64,000 nucleotides of DNA from Clostridium aquiflavi (GTDB lineage Bacteria; Bacillota; Clostridia; Clostridiales; Clostridiaceae), in the NCBI RefSeq assembly GCF_031344075.1, contig NZ_JAVJAN010000022.1, forward strand, positions 1 through 64,000. The letters are read 5' to 3'. The first letter of the stretch is position 1. Every line of letters starts with the position of its first letter. Of the stretch, positions 52,720 to 62,384 are shown piece by piece. The notes beneath the pieces are model-generated. The model did no database searches and was not told the origin of the DNA. It worked only from the letters and a program-made list of their open reading frames with translations. The position numbers and the translations under genes were made by a program.

Positions 52720-53205
52720 ATGGATATGAGTTGGATTAAGTTTTTTTTAGAAAATAACGGTGGATTTGTTATGGGAGCACTAGGTGTTGCTTTAGCAGTA
52801 GGAATGTCAGGAATAGGATCATCAAAAGGTGTTGGTATCGTAGGTGAAGCAGCAGCAGGATTATTATCAGAACAACCAGAAAAATTTGGTAAAGCGTTAA
52901 TTCTTGAATTATTACCAGGTACACAAGGTCTTTATGGATTCGTTATAGGATTATTAGTATTTTTACAATTAAGTCCAGAAACAACTTTTTCACAAGGTTT
53001 ATACTTATTATTTGCTTGTTTACCAATAGCTATCACTGGTTTATGGTCAGGAATTGCTCAAGGTAAAGCAGCAGCTGCTGGTATTCAAATATTAGCTAAA
53101 AACCCAGAACACAACACTAAAGGTATGGTTCTTGCAGCGATGGTTGAAACTTATGCATTATTAGGATTCGTTGTATCATTCTTATTAGTAAATGGTGTAT
53201 TTTAA
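52720..53205 (+). CDS. ntpK: V-type ATP synthase subunit K (proteolipid)
   Basis: The rotor ring subunit, 161 residues with four membrane spans from a doubled hairpin. Residues matching the sodium ligands of Enterococcus hirae NtpK are all present with a constant shift of four: Leu65, Thr68 and Gln69 (LLPGTQG), Gln114 (GIAQGK) and Glu143 (MVETYALLG). This predicts sodium rather than proton transport. AGGAGGAC precedes the ATG. Confidence 0.95.
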   Translation: MDMSWIKFFLENNGGFVMGALGVALAVGMSGIGSSKGVGIVGEAAAGLLSEQPEKFGKALILELLPGTQGLYGFVIGLLVFLQLSPETTFSQGLYLLFACLPIAITGLWSGIAQGKAAAAGIQILAKNPEHNTKGMVLAAMVETYALLGFVVSFLLVNGVF

Positions 53206-53239
53206 TAATAGCTTATTATAGAATTAGGATGTGAAGATT

Positions 53240-53830
53240 ATGTCTAACATAAATAATTTAACTTCTAAAATCGTAAAAGATGCGGAAGATAAAAAAAGAA
53301 TAATCTTATCAGAAGCTGAAGAGAAGAAAAGTAAGATAATTGCTAAAAAGCAAGAAAAAGCTGCTTCGGAAGAAAAGATTATTGTAAAAAAAGCTGAAAC
53401 AGAAGCTGTAGCAAGAGAAGAAAGAATCATTTCTAGTGCAGAATTACAAGCAAGAAACGAGAAGTTAAAATCAAAACAAACAGTTATTAGTGAAGTTTTT
53501 GAAACTACTATAGAAGAACTTTGTAATGCATCAAGTGATGATTTTAAAGGATTTGTAAAAACTGTAATATTAAATAGCAATATTTCAGGAGATGAAAATT
53601 TAATATTAAATGAACAAGGGAAGAAAATGATTGATTCTGATTTTGTAGCAGAATTAAATAGAGAAATTGGTTCAAAAGGAAATATAACTCTAAGTGATAA
53701 AGCTGGAAACTTTAAAGGCGGATTCGTATTAGAGAAAGATGGCATAGAAATAAATAATACTTTTGAAGCTTTAGTAAATTCATTAAAAGATGAAATGGGT
53801 CTTGAAGTAGCAAGAGTATTGTTTAGTTAA
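53240..53830 (+). CDS. ntpE: V-type ATP synthase subunit E
   Basis: Peripheral stalk subunit, 196 residues from the ATG at 53240; a GTG at 53231 sits too near the AGGAT ribosome site. About 1-90 is a Lys/Glu-rich coiled coil that pairs with subunit H. The C-terminal globular domain (GKMIDSDFV region to GGFVLEKDGIEINNTFEALV) binds the catalytic head. Confidence 0.9.
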   Translation: MSNINNLTSKIVKDAEDKKRIILSEAEEKKSKIIAKKQEKAASEEKIIVKKAETEAVAREERIISSAELQARNEKLKSKQTVISEVFETTIEELCNASSDDFKGFVKTVILNSNISGDENLILNEQGKKMIDSDFVAELNREIGSKGNITLSDKAGNFKGGFVLEKDGIEINNTFEALVNSLKDEMGLEVARVLFS

Positions 53831-53842
53831 GGAGGTTAACTA

Positions 53843-54844
53843 ATGGATATAATGCAATTTAGTCAAGTTATACCGAGACTAAGAGTATACGAAACAAAAC
53901 TCCTTGATAAATCAAAGATTGACAGAATGATCGATTCCAATTCTGCCAATGAAGCATTAAAAGTGCTTCAAGAAACAGAGTATGCCAATGTTATGACAAA
54001 TGTTAAGAGAGCAGAAGACTATGAAATTATATTAAGTGAAGAATTAAAAAGATTGTTTCATTTAATGTATGAAATAAGTCCAATGAAATCTCTTGTTGAC
54101 TTAATGAGTATTAAATATGATTATCAAAATATAAAAGTAATATTAAAAGGTATCTTTTTAAAGAAAGATTTATCTTATCTATTAATTCATGTTGGAACTA
54201 TTGAAGCTTCAAGATTAAAGTATTTAGTAGAAAATAATGAATTAAGAGATTTACCTAAAGTTATGAGAGAAGCAATAGAAGAGTCAAAGGATAAATTTGA
54301 AAATACTAAAGATCCTCAAATACTTGACATTATTTTAGATAAATATATGTTTAAACAATTAGTACAAATTAAGAATGAAATAAAAGATAACTTTGTTAAT
54401 AAATACGTAGAAGCTCTTATAGATTCTACAAACTTGAAAACTCTTTTAAGAGTTAAAAAGCAAAACAAAGGCAGGGAATTCTTTGCTTCAGTTATTATTG
54501 AAGGAGGTTCTTTAGATAAAGATAAGTTATTAGGAATGTTAAATGATGCAGTAGAAAACATATCTAATAAGCTTTCGTTCACTGATTATAATGATTTAAT
54601 AAAATCAGGTATAGAGTACTATACAAAGACAGGTTCTGTGAGTTTATTAGAAAAGTTAGTTGATAACTATATCATGGATATGATGAAAGACGCTAAAATA
54701 ATACCTTTTGGAGTCGAGCCTTTAGTAGCTTATATTTATGCAAAAGAAACAGAAATAAAGATTATAAGAATTGTAATGGTTGGCAAACTCAATAATATTT
54801 CTGCGGAAGTAATTAGAGAAAGGCTGCGTGATATTTATGTTTAA
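53843..54844 (+). CDS. ntpC: V-type ATP synthase subunit C
   Basis: The socket subunit (333 residues, mostly helical) that links the rotor ring to the central stalk, equal to the d subunit of eukaryotic V-ATPase. It starts FSQVIPRLRVYETKLLDKS, and ends with EPLVAYIYAKETEIKIIRIVMVGK, typical of the family. AAGGAGG precedes the ATG. It overlaps subunit F. Confidence 0.93.
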   Translation: MDIMQFSQVIPRLRVYETKLLDKSKIDRMIDSNSANEALKVLQETEYANVMTNVKRAEDYEIILSEELKRLFHLMYEISPMKSLVDLMSIKYDYQNIKVILKGIFLKKDLSYLLIHVGTIEASRLKYLVENNELRDLPKVMREAIEESKDKFENTKDPQILDIILDKYMFKQLVQIKNEIKDNFVNKYVEALIDSTNLKTLLRVKKQNKGREFFASVIIEGGSLDKDKLLGMLNDAVENISNKLSFTDYNDLIKSGIEYYTKTGSVSLLEKLVDNYIMDMMKDAKIIPFGVEPLVAYIYAKETEIKIIRIVMVGKLNNISAEVIRERLRDIYV

Positions 54845-55148
54845 GAAAATAGGTGTAGTTGGTGATAAGGATTCAGTTTTAGCTTTTAAAGCTTTAGGTA
54901 TCGACGTTTTCCCTGTAGTTGGAAACGAAGAAGCAAAAAAAACTGTTGATAAATTAGCAAAGAATGATTACGCAGTTGTTTTTGTAACAGAACATGTTGC
55001 ACAAGGTATCGAAGAAACAATTGAAAGATACAATAAAGAAGTACTTCCTGCTGTAATATTAATTCCAAGCAATCAAGGAACATTAAATATAGGTATGCAA
55101 AGAATAAGTGATAACGTAGAAAAAGCTGTAGGCGTTAATATTTTATAG
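54837..55148 (+). CDS. V-type ATP synthase subunit F
   Basis: Central stalk subunit (NtpG of Enterococcus), 103 residues from the ATG at 54837, the usual length. KKIGVVGDKDSVLAFKALGI and VVFVTEHVAQ show the small Rossmann-like fold. An alternative GTG at 54828 is nearer the AAAGG site. It overlaps the end of subunit C by eight bases, so translation is coupled. Confidence 0.9.
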   Translation: MFKKIGVVGDKDSVLAFKALGIDVFPVVGNEEAKKTVDKLAKNDYAVVFVTEHVAQGIEETIERYNKEVLPAVILIPSNQGTLNIGMQRISDNVEKAVGVNIL

Positions 55149-55165
55149 AAAGGTAGGTTGGTAAG

Positions 55166-56944
55166 GTGAAGACCGGAAAGATAATTAAAGTTTCAGGACC
55201 TTTAGTAGTTGCTGAAGGTATGGATGAAGCTAATATATATGACGTTTGTAAGGTTGGAGAAAAGGGTCTTATCGGAGAAATCATCGAAATGAGAGGCGAT
55301 AAGGCATCAATCCAAGTATATGAAGAAACTTCAGGAATAGGACCTGGGGATCCAGTTGTTACAACTGGAGAACCTTTAAGTGTTGAACTTGGACCAGGAC
55401 TTATTGAATCAATGTTTGATGGAATACAAAGACCGCTAGATGCATTTATGGAGGCTGCTAAGTCAAGCTTCTTAACTAGAGGAGTATCAGTTCCTTCATT
55501 AAATAGAGAAAAGAAGTGGGATTTTAAACCAACAGCAAAAGTTGGAGATGAAGTTAAATCTGGAACTGTAATAGGTACAGTACAAGAAACACCAGTTGTT
55601 GAACAAAGAATAATGGTTCCAATTGGAGTTGAAGGTAAAATAAAAGAAATTAAAGCTGGTAGCTTCACAGTTACTGAAACAATTGCTATAGTTGAAACTG
55701 AAAAAGGCGATAGAGAAGTTCAATTAATGCAAAAATGGCCAGTAAGAAAAGGAAGACCATATTCAGCAAAGATTAACCCAGTTGAGCCAATGCTTACAGG
55801 ACAAAGAGTTATAGATACATTTTTCCCTGTTGCTAAAGGTGGAGCTGCTGCTATTCCAGGACCATTCGGAGCTGGTAAGACAGTAACACAACATCAAATT
55901 GCTAAATGGGGAGATGCAGAAATCGTTGTTTACGTTGGATGCGGAGAACGTGGTAACGAAATGACAGACGTTGTTAATGAGTTCCCAGAACTTATTGACC
56001 CTAAGACTGGCGAAAGTTTAATGAAGAGAACAGTTCTTATAGCGAATACTTCAAACATGCCAGTTGCGGCTAGAGAAGCTTCAATATATACAGGTATTAC
56101 AATAGCTGAATATTTCAGAGATATGGGATACGCAGTATCAATAATGGCTGACTCAACTTCAAGATGGGCTGAGGCATTAAGAGAAATGTCTGGTAGACTT
56201 GAAGAAATGCCTGGTGATGAAGGATATCCAGCTTACCTTGGATCAAGACTTGCTGACTACTATGAAAGAGCTGGTAAAGTTGAATGTTTAGGTAATGATG
56301 GAAGAATTGGTTCTATAACAGCAATCGGTGCAGTATCACCTCCAGGAGGAGATATTTCAGAACCAGTATCACAATCAACACTTAGAATAGTTAAAGTGTT
56401 CTGGGGTCTAGATGCACAACTTGCATATCAAAGACATTTCCCAACTATTAACTGGTTAACATCATATTCATTATATGCTGATACAATAGACAAGTGGATG
56501 AATGGTAATGTTGCTGAAAATTGGGGAGCATTAAGATTAGAAGCTATGACTATACTTCAAGATGAAGCTCAATTACAAGAAATCGTAAGACTTGTTGGTA
56601 TTGATGCATTATCTGAAAAAGATAGATTAAAATTAGATGTTGCTAAATCAATCAGAGAAGACTATTTACAACAAAATGGTTTCCATGAAATTGATACTTA
56701 TACATCATTAAAGAAACAATATAAGATGCTAAGTCTTATATTAGGATATAGAAAAGAAGCAGAAAGAGCTTTAGAAGCTGGAGTATACTTAAATGATATC
56801 TTAGCTATGGAAGACTTAAAAGATAGAATTGCTAGAAGTAAGTACATACACGAAGATGATTTAGATAAAATTGATCAAATCGCTGTAGACTTAAAAACTG
56901 CAATTGATAACCTAATAAGCAAAGGAGGGGTAGCAAATGCTTAA
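55166..56944 (+). CDS. ntpA: V-type ATP synthase catalytic subunit A
   Basis: Catalytic ATPase subunit, 592 residues. The non-homologous insert typical of A subunits is at about 115-190, Walker A GPFGAGKT is at 232-239, and MADSTSRWAEALRE follows. GTG start eight bases after AAAGGTAGG. It overlaps subunit B by eight bases. Confidence 0.97.
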   Translation: MKTGKIIKVSGPLVVAEGMDEANIYDVCKVGEKGLIGEIIEMRGDKASIQVYEETSGIGPGDPVVTTGEPLSVELGPGLIESMFDGIQRPLDAFMEAAKSSFLTRGVSVPSLNREKKWDFKPTAKVGDEVKSGTVIGTVQETPVVEQRIMVPIGVEGKIKEIKAGSFTVTETIAIVETEKGDREVQLMQKWPVRKGRPYSAKINPVEPMLTGQRVIDTFFPVAKGGAAAIPGPFGAGKTVTQHQIAKWGDAEIVVYVGCGERGNEMTDVVNEFPELIDPKTGESLMKRTVLIANTSNMPVAAREASIYTGITIAEYFRDMGYAVSIMADSTSRWAEALREMSGRLEEMPGDEGYPAYLGSRLADYYERAGKVECLGNDGRIGSITAIGAVSPPGGDISEPVSQSTLRIVKVFWGLDAQLAYQRHFPTINWLTSYSLYADTIDKWMNGNVAENWGALRLEAMTILQDEAQLQEIVRLVGIDALSEKDRLKLDVAKSIREDYLQQNGFHEIDTYTSLKKQYKMLSLILGYRKEAERALEAGVYLNDILAMEDLKDRIARSKYIHEDDLDKIDQIAVDLKTAIDNLISKGGVANA

Positions 56945-58316
56945 AGAATATAGAACAGTTACTGAAGTTGTTGGCCCTTTGATGGTTGTTGAAGGTGTTG
57001 AAGGCGTTAAGTATGATGAACTAGTTGAAATTGAACTTCATACTGGTGAAAAAAGAAGAGGTAAGGTTCTGGAAGTTAATGGATCAAAAGCAATGGTTCA
57101 AATATTCGAAGGATCTTCAGGAATAAATTTAAAAGGTACTAAAGCTAAATTCTTAGGTAGACCACTTGAACTTGGTGTATCTGAAGACATGTTAGGAAGA
57201 GTATTTGATGGTATGGGTAGACCTAATGATAATGGTCCAGACATAATACCCGAAAAAAGAGTAGATATAAATGGTGAAGCTATTAACCCTATGGCTAGAG
57301 ACTTCCCATCAGAATTTATTCAAACAGGAGTTTCTGCAATTGATGGACTTAACACTCTAGTTAGAGGACAAAAGTTACCTGTTTTCTCAGCAGCAGGACT
57401 TCCACATGCAGAACTTGCAGCACAAATTGCAAGACAAGCGAAAGTTTTAAATTCAGATTCTAAGTTTGCGATTGTATTTGCAGCTATAGGTATCACTTTC
57501 GAAGAAGCTCAATTCTTCGTAGATGAATTTAAATCAACAGGTGCCATCGATAGATCAGTTCTATTTATGAACTTAGCATCTGACCCAGCTATCGAAAGAA
57601 TAGCTACACCAAGAATGGCTCTTACTTGTGCTGAATACTTAGCTTATGAAAAAGGAATGCAAGTTCTAGTTATAATGACTGATATTACAAACTATGCAGA
57701 AGCATTAAGAGAAATTTCAGCAGCTAGAAAAGAAGTTCCAGGTAGAAGAGGATATCCAGGTTATCTTTATACTGACCTTTCTACATTATATGAAAGAGCA
57801 GGAAGACTTAGAGGTAAAGAGGGTTCAATCACTCAAATTCCAATACTTACAATGCCTGAAGATGATAAAACTCATCCAATTCCAGATTTAACTGGATATA
57901 TTACTGAAGGTCAAATTATCCTTTCAAGAGAATTATATAAGAAGGGTATAATGCCTCCAATAGATGTTTTACCATCACTTTCAAGACTTAAAGATAAGGG
58001 TATTGGTAAAGGCAAGACTAGAGAAGACCATGCAGATACTATGAACCAATTATTTGCGGCATATTCACAAGGTAAGCAAGCAAAAGAATTATCAGCAATC
58101 TTAGGAGAATCTGCTTTATCAGATACTGATAAGAAACTTGCTAAATTTGCAGAAGCTTTTGAAGACGAGTATGTATCTCAAGGCTTTAATACAAATAGAA
58201 CAATTGAAGAAACTCTAAACTTAGGATGGAAGTTATTAAAGATGCTTCCTAGAACTGAGCTTAAGAGAATTAGAGACGAATACCTTGAAAAATATATGCC
58301 AAGAGAGGAAGAGTAG
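56937..58316 (+). CDS. ntpB: V-type ATP synthase subunit B
   Basis: Non-catalytic head subunit, 459 residues, alternating with A in the hexamer. It lacks a Walker A loop (the site reads FSAAGLPHAELA), as expected, and has MTDITNYAEALREISAARKE and PSLSRLKDKGIGKG. AGGAGGGG precedes the ATG. Confidence 0.97.
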   Translation: MLKEYRTVTEVVGPLMVVEGVEGVKYDELVEIELHTGEKRRGKVLEVNGSKAMVQIFEGSSGINLKGTKAKFLGRPLELGVSEDMLGRVFDGMGRPNDNGPDIIPEKRVDINGEAINPMARDFPSEFIQTGVSAIDGLNTLVRGQKLPVFSAAGLPHAELAAQIARQAKVLNSDSKFAIVFAAIGITFEEAQFFVDEFKSTGAIDRSVLFMNLASDPAIERIATPRMALTCAEYLAYEKGMQVLVIMTDITNYAEALREISAARKEVPGRRGYPGYLYTDLSTLYERAGRLRGKEGSITQIPILTMPEDDKTHPIPDLTGYITEGQIILSRELYKKGIMPPIDVLPSLSRLKDKGIGKGKTREDHADTMNQLFAAYSQGKQAKELSAILGESALSDTDKKLAKFAEAFEDEYVSQGFNTNRTIEETLNLGWKLLKMLPRTELKRIRDEYLEKYMPREEE

Positions 58317-58319
58317 TCT

Positions 58320-58961
58320 ATGGCAAAGCTAAATGTTAATCCTACTAGAATGGAACTCTCTAAACTTAAAAAAAGATTAACTACCTCAACAAGAAGTCAT
58401 AAGCTTTTAAAAGATAAACAAGATGAATTAATGAGACAATTCATTAACCTTGTTAAATATAATAATAAGCTAAGAAAAGAAGTGGAAGATAATCTGCAAG
58501 GTTCCCTTAAGGATTTCGTTATGGCTAGAGCCGTTATGAGCTCTGAATTCCTAGAAGAAGCTATTGTATATCCTAAGGAACATATTTCTGTTGAAGTTGG
58601 CGAAAAGAACGTAATGAGCGTATCTGTTCCTGTTATGAACTTTAAGAGACAACTTGAAGGTGATGAAGGAAGTATATATCCATACGGATTTGCCAATACA
58701 TCATCAGAACTTGATGATACTCTTTCTAAACTTTATGAAATTCTTCCGCAATTACTAGAACTTGCAGAAGTAGAAAAGTCATGTCAGTTAATGGCTAACG
58801 AAATTGAAAGTACTAGAAGAAGAGTTAATGCTCTTGAATATATGACTATTCCTCAACTTCAAGAGACTATAAAGTATATTAGAATGAGACTTGATGAAAA
58901 TGAAAGATCGGCTACAACTAGATTAATGAAAGTTAAGAGCATGATTGAACAAAGAGGTTAA
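58320..58961 (+). CDS. ntpD: V-type ATP synthase subunit D
   Basis: Central shaft, 213 residues. It forms a long antiparallel coiled coil (about 1-75 and 130-210). The start [16 protein letters not shown] and the end [19 protein letters not shown] are diagnostic. It is the last gene of the operon before a strong terminator. Confidence 0.95.
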
Positions 58962-58964
58962 TAT

Positions 58965-58999
58965 AAAAGGAACGCTTAAGCGTTCCTTTTTTTTTTTCT
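58965..58999 (+). terminator. V-ATPase operon terminator
   Basis: AAAAGGAACGCTT (58965-58977) and AAGCGTTCCTTTT (58978-58990) are perfect complements, followed by more T. Confidence 0.9.
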
Positions 59000-59108
59000 A
59001 TCTTAATATATAAAATAAAATTACTAAAATATAAGAAGTACTTGAAAAAAATTCAAATATATACCATAATTAAGTGTATAACTTATAATTAATCAGGGGG
59101 GATTAAAT

Positions 59109-60857
59109 ATGAAAAAGAAGATTTTAAGTGCTATGTTATCGCTTACATTAATTTTTAGTTTAAATACTACTGCTGTGTGGGCAGCTAGCAAAGATGATAG
59201 TACCAAAATAACAATAATTCATACAAATGATACTCATAGCAGAGTATTGTCAGCAGACGGTGGGTTTGGATTTGCAAAGATTGCAACTATAGCAAATGAA
59301 ACTAAAAAGGAAAATCCAAATACATTATTAGTAGATGCTGGAGACACTTTACATGGAAAACCAATAGTTAATGTTAGTAAAGGTGAAAATGCTGTTAAAA
59401 TATTAGATGCAGCTGGTTATGATTTTATGGTTCCAGGTAATCATGATTTTAACTATGGAAATGAAAGGTTAATGGAATTAAGTAAATTAGCTAAAAATTT
59501 TAAGATGCTAGATGCTAATGTAAAAAAGAATGGAAAAAATATGCTACCACCATATGAGATCGTAGAAAAGGGAAATGTTAAAATTGGTGTTTTTGGAATA
59601 TCAACCCCGGAAACAGCATATAAAACAAATCCTGCTAATGTAAAGGATATAACTTTTGAAGATCCTATAAAGGTATCAGAAGAAATGGTTAAAGAATTAA
59701 AAGATAAGACAGATGTTATTGTAGCTTTAACTCATGTAGGGTTAGATGATAGTTCAGTTGTAACATCTAAGCAAATTGCTGAAAAAGTTAAAGGGATTGA
59801 TGTAATAATAGATGGACATAGCCATACAACTTTAAATGATGGCTTAGTAGTTAATAATACATTAATAGCACAAACAGGTGAATATGATCAAAATCTTGGT
59901 GTAGTAGAATTAGAAGTTAAAGATAAAAAAGTTACAGACAAAAAAGCAAAATTATTAAATTCAAAAGATTATAAAGAATTAAAAGAAGATGAAAAAGTAA
60001 CAGATTTATTAAAAGATATACAAGCTGAAAATGACAAAGTATTTTCAGAAGTTGTTGCAAGCAATGATGTACTACTAGATGGTGTTAGAGGAAATGTGAG
60101 AACTAAAGAAACAAACCTTGGAAATATAACAGCAGATGCAACTAGAGATATAACTAAAGCTGATATTGCATTTGTAAATGGAGGATCTTTAAGAACTTCA
60201 ATAGAACCAGGAGATATAACTAAAGGAAAACTTGCAGAATTATTTCCATTTGGTAGTGTAGCACAAACTGTAAAATTATCAGGTAGTGATATAGTTAAGG
60301 CTCTTGAAGTATCAGTGGGGGCATATCCAACAGAACAAGGTGGATTTTTACAAGTAAGTGGAATGACATTCTCATTTGATCCAACAAAGGAAAAAGGAAA
60401 TAGAGTTTTTGATGTAAAAGTTGGCGAAAATCCAATTGATTTAAATAAAGAATATACTGTAGCAATAAATGATTTCTTATCTCAAGGTGGAGATGGATAT
60501 ACAATGCTTAAAACTACTGTTGTAGGAGAATTTGCAACATATGATGATATTTTTGCAAAATATTTAAATGACAATGGTATGAAGAGTGATATTACTTTAG
60601 GTAGAATACAAGTTAAAGAAAATGGTAAACAAGTAGTAACAAATCAAAATAACGTAGTTTCAGTTCAAGCAGCACCAACAGTTCAAGAATCACAAGTATC
60701 TACTAAAACAGAAACTGTATATACTGTAATTGCAGGTGATAATCTTTCTAAAATAGCTAGAAGAAATAATACTACATGGCAAACATTAGCACAATATAAT
60801 AATTTACAAAATCCAGATTTAATATATGTAGGAGATCAAATTAAAATTCCAGCATAA
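59109..60857 (+). CDS. secreted 5'-nucleotidase/UDP-sugar hydrolase with C-terminal LysM
   Basis: 582 residues. A signal peptide (about 1-25, ending AVWAAS) precedes a calcineurin-like metallophosphatase domain: IIHTNDTHSR, DAGDTLHGKP, GNHDFNYG, GHSHTTL. The 5'-nucleotidase C-terminal domain (about 310-505) carries FVNGGSLRTSIEPGDIT and the substrate loop NDFLSQGGDGYTM. A LysM domain (about 538-582, YTVIAGDNLSKIARRN) would hold the enzyme on peptidoglycan. It likely frees nucleosides and phosphate from nucleotides outside the cell. AGGGGGG precedes the ATG; a terminator follows. Confidence 0.93.
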   Translation: MKKKILSAMLSLTLIFSLNTTAVWAASKDDSTKITIIHTNDTHSRVLSADGGFGFAKIATIANETKKENPNTLLVDAGDTLHGKPIVNVSKGENAVKILDAAGYDFMVPGNHDFNYGNERLMELSKLAKNFKMLDANVKKNGKNMLPPYEIVEKGNVKIGVFGISTPETAYKTNPANVKDITFEDPIKVSEEMVKELKDKTDVIVALTHVGLDDSSVVTSKQIAEKVKGIDVIIDGHSHTTLNDGLVVNNTLIAQTGEYDQNLGVVELEVKDKKVTDKKAKLLNSKDYKELKEDEKVTDLLKDIQAENDKVFSEVVASNDVLLDGVRGNVRTKETNLGNITADATRDITKADIAFVNGGSLRTSIEPGDITKGKLAELFPFGSVAQTVKLSGSDIVKALEVSVGAYPTEQGGFLQVSGMTFSFDPTKEKGNRVFDVKVGENPIDLNKEYTVAINDFLSQGGDGYTMLKTTVVGEFATYDDIFAKYLNDNGMKSDITLGRIQVKENGKQVVTNQNNVVSVQAAPTVQESQVSTKTETVYTVIAGDNLSKIARRNNTTWQTLAQYNNLQNPDLIYVGDQIKIPA

Positions 60858-60875
60858 TTTATTTTAGTTATAAAT

Positions 60876-60914
60876 AAAGCAGAAACATGATAAAAATGTT
60901 TCTGCTTTTTTTGA
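60876..60914 (+). terminator. terminator after the nucleotidase
   Basis: AAAGCAGAAACAT pairs with ATGTTTCTGCTTT (ending 60908), followed by TTTTT. Confidence 0.85.
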
Positions 60915-61134
60915 AAAATTATATTATTGAGAGTTTCTAGAGAAGTCAAATGCAAATTTAGTTGAAGCTTAAGAAATGAGTCATAAAGAATTAAATTAAT
61001 TTTAATACGCTTTTTTCTATAATTAGAAAACCTTAATAATTTTGTAATTGATAAGATATGGCTTTAATAGTATAATCAAACGTGGATAACTTTAACTAAT
61101 AGTATTTTTATTTAGCTAAGGAGTAGATAATAAA

Positions 61135-62085
61135 ATGCAATATATATTAGCTATGATAGTTACATTATTGTTATCGCTATTAATTATGCCAATAGTAATG
61201 AAACTATCAATTAAATTAAAATTTACAGATAAACCAACAAAAAGAAAACAACATAAAAAAGAAACCCCATTATGTGGTGGAATAGTATTATACATATGTT
61301 TTTTTATTTCTTTTTTCTTATTTGTAAAAGATGATATAAAACAACAAATAGTTGTATTTATAGCAGCAACAGCAATATTATTAATAGGACTTATAGATGA
61401 TTATTATAAAACAAGATTTAAAGAATTTGCTATACTTCCAAGATTGATTATTCAATTGTTATCAGCTGTACTTGTTTTTAAGGCAGGAATAGCATTTATG
61501 GGATTTACTAATCCATTTACTGGAGAATTTATAGAGTTAAGTAAAACCATACAATTTTTACTAACAATAACTTGGATATTTGGAGTCACAACTGTAATTA
61601 ATTGGTCTGATGGTATGGATGGATTAGCAGGTGGGATTTCACTTATTTCAGCAATAACTTTTTTGGTTGCAGCAATAATATTAAGACAACAAGTATCAGC
61701 AGAAACATCAATAATATTAATAGGATCTATACTTGGATTTTTATGTTATAATAGGTACCCAGCAAAAGTGTTTATGGGAGATTCAGGTGCTAATTTTTTA
61801 GGATTCATATTAAGTGTTATAGCATTAGACGGTGCATTTAAACAAGCTACTGTGCTGAGTTTATTTATACCTATTTTGGCTTTAGCTGTACCAATATTTG
61901 ATAATTTATTTGTTATTTTTAAAAGATTTTCAGAAGGAAAACCTGTTTATCAAGCAGATAGAAGTCAAATACATTTTAGACTTGAAGAAAAAGGATTCAC
62001 ACCAAAGCAAGTTGTAAATTACATAATGATAATAAGTTCTGTTTTTAGTTTAATTTCTATTATACTTTTACTTATTAAAATTTAA
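61135..62085 (+). CDS. undecaprenyl-phosphate N-acetylhexosamine-1-phosphate transferase (TagO/WecA/MraY family)
   Basis: A membrane transferase of 316 residues with about 10 spans. It moves a sugar-1-phosphate from a UDP-sugar to undecaprenyl phosphate, the first step of teichoic acid or other wall glycan synthesis. LIGLIDDYYKTRF has the Mg-binding Asp pair, NWSDGMDGLAGG and VFMGDSGANFLGF are the catalytic loops, and DRSQIHFRLEEKGF is the WecA/TagO-type cytoplasmic loop that separates it from MraY. AAGGAG precedes the ATG. Confidence 0.92.
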   Translation: MQYILAMIVTLLLSLLIMPIVMKLSIKLKFTDKPTKRKQHKKETPLCGGIVLYICFFISFFLFVKDDIKQQIVVFIAATAILLIGLIDDYYKTRFKEFAILPRLIIQLLSAVLVFKAGIAFMGFTNPFTGEFIELSKTIQFLLTITWIFGVTTVINWSDGMDGLAGGISLISAITFLVAAIILRQQVSAETSIILIGSILGFLCYNRYPAKVFMGDSGANFLGFILSVIALDGAFKQATVLSLFIPILALAVPIFDNLFVIFKRFSEGKPVYQADRSQIHFRLEEKGFTPKQVVNYIMIISSVFSLISIILLLIKI

Positions 62086-62129
62086 TAATGAAAAGTACAT
62101 ATAGATTATGGATTATTTAAAAGAAAAAC

Positions 62130-62158
62130 TTTACAAATTAAATAGAGTAATGTATAAT
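62130..62158 (+). promoter_or_regulatory. promoter of the S-box operon
   Basis: TTTACA (62130-62135), a 17-base spacer and TATAAT (62153-62158) start the transcript just before the riboswitch. Confidence 0.75.
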
Positions 62159-62170
62159 TAGAAATAATTT

Positions 62171-62272
62171 CTTATCAAGAGTGGTGGAGGGACTGGCCCG
62201 ATGAAACCCGGCAACCAATATATAATGTATATAAGGTGCTAAATCCTGCAGTGAATGACTGATAGATAAGGG
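62171..62272 (+). promoter_or_regulatory. SAM-I (S-box) riboswitch
   Basis: CTTATC (P1) then AAGAGTGGTGGAGGGA, CTGGCCCGATGAAACCCGGC, AACC, GGTGCTAAATCCTGCAG, and GATAGATAAGG closing P1. These are the S-box core elements in order. High SAM should favour the terminator that follows and shut off metF-luxS. Confidence 0.97.
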
Positions 62273-62300
62273 TAATTTTATTTTAGTGTAGAAGTTTATT

Positions 62301-62336
62301 ATGCCTAAAGGAATACCCTTTAGGCATTTTTTTTAT
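62301..62336 (+). terminator. S-box terminator
   Basis: ATGCCTAAAGG (62301-62311) and CCTTTAGGCAT (62317-62327) are perfect complements, followed by T9. It is the expression platform of the riboswitch. Confidence 0.93.
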
Positions 62337-62384
62337 TCTTTTCTACAGTTGCTTTGACAATTTTTTATTTAAAGGGGGCAAAAA

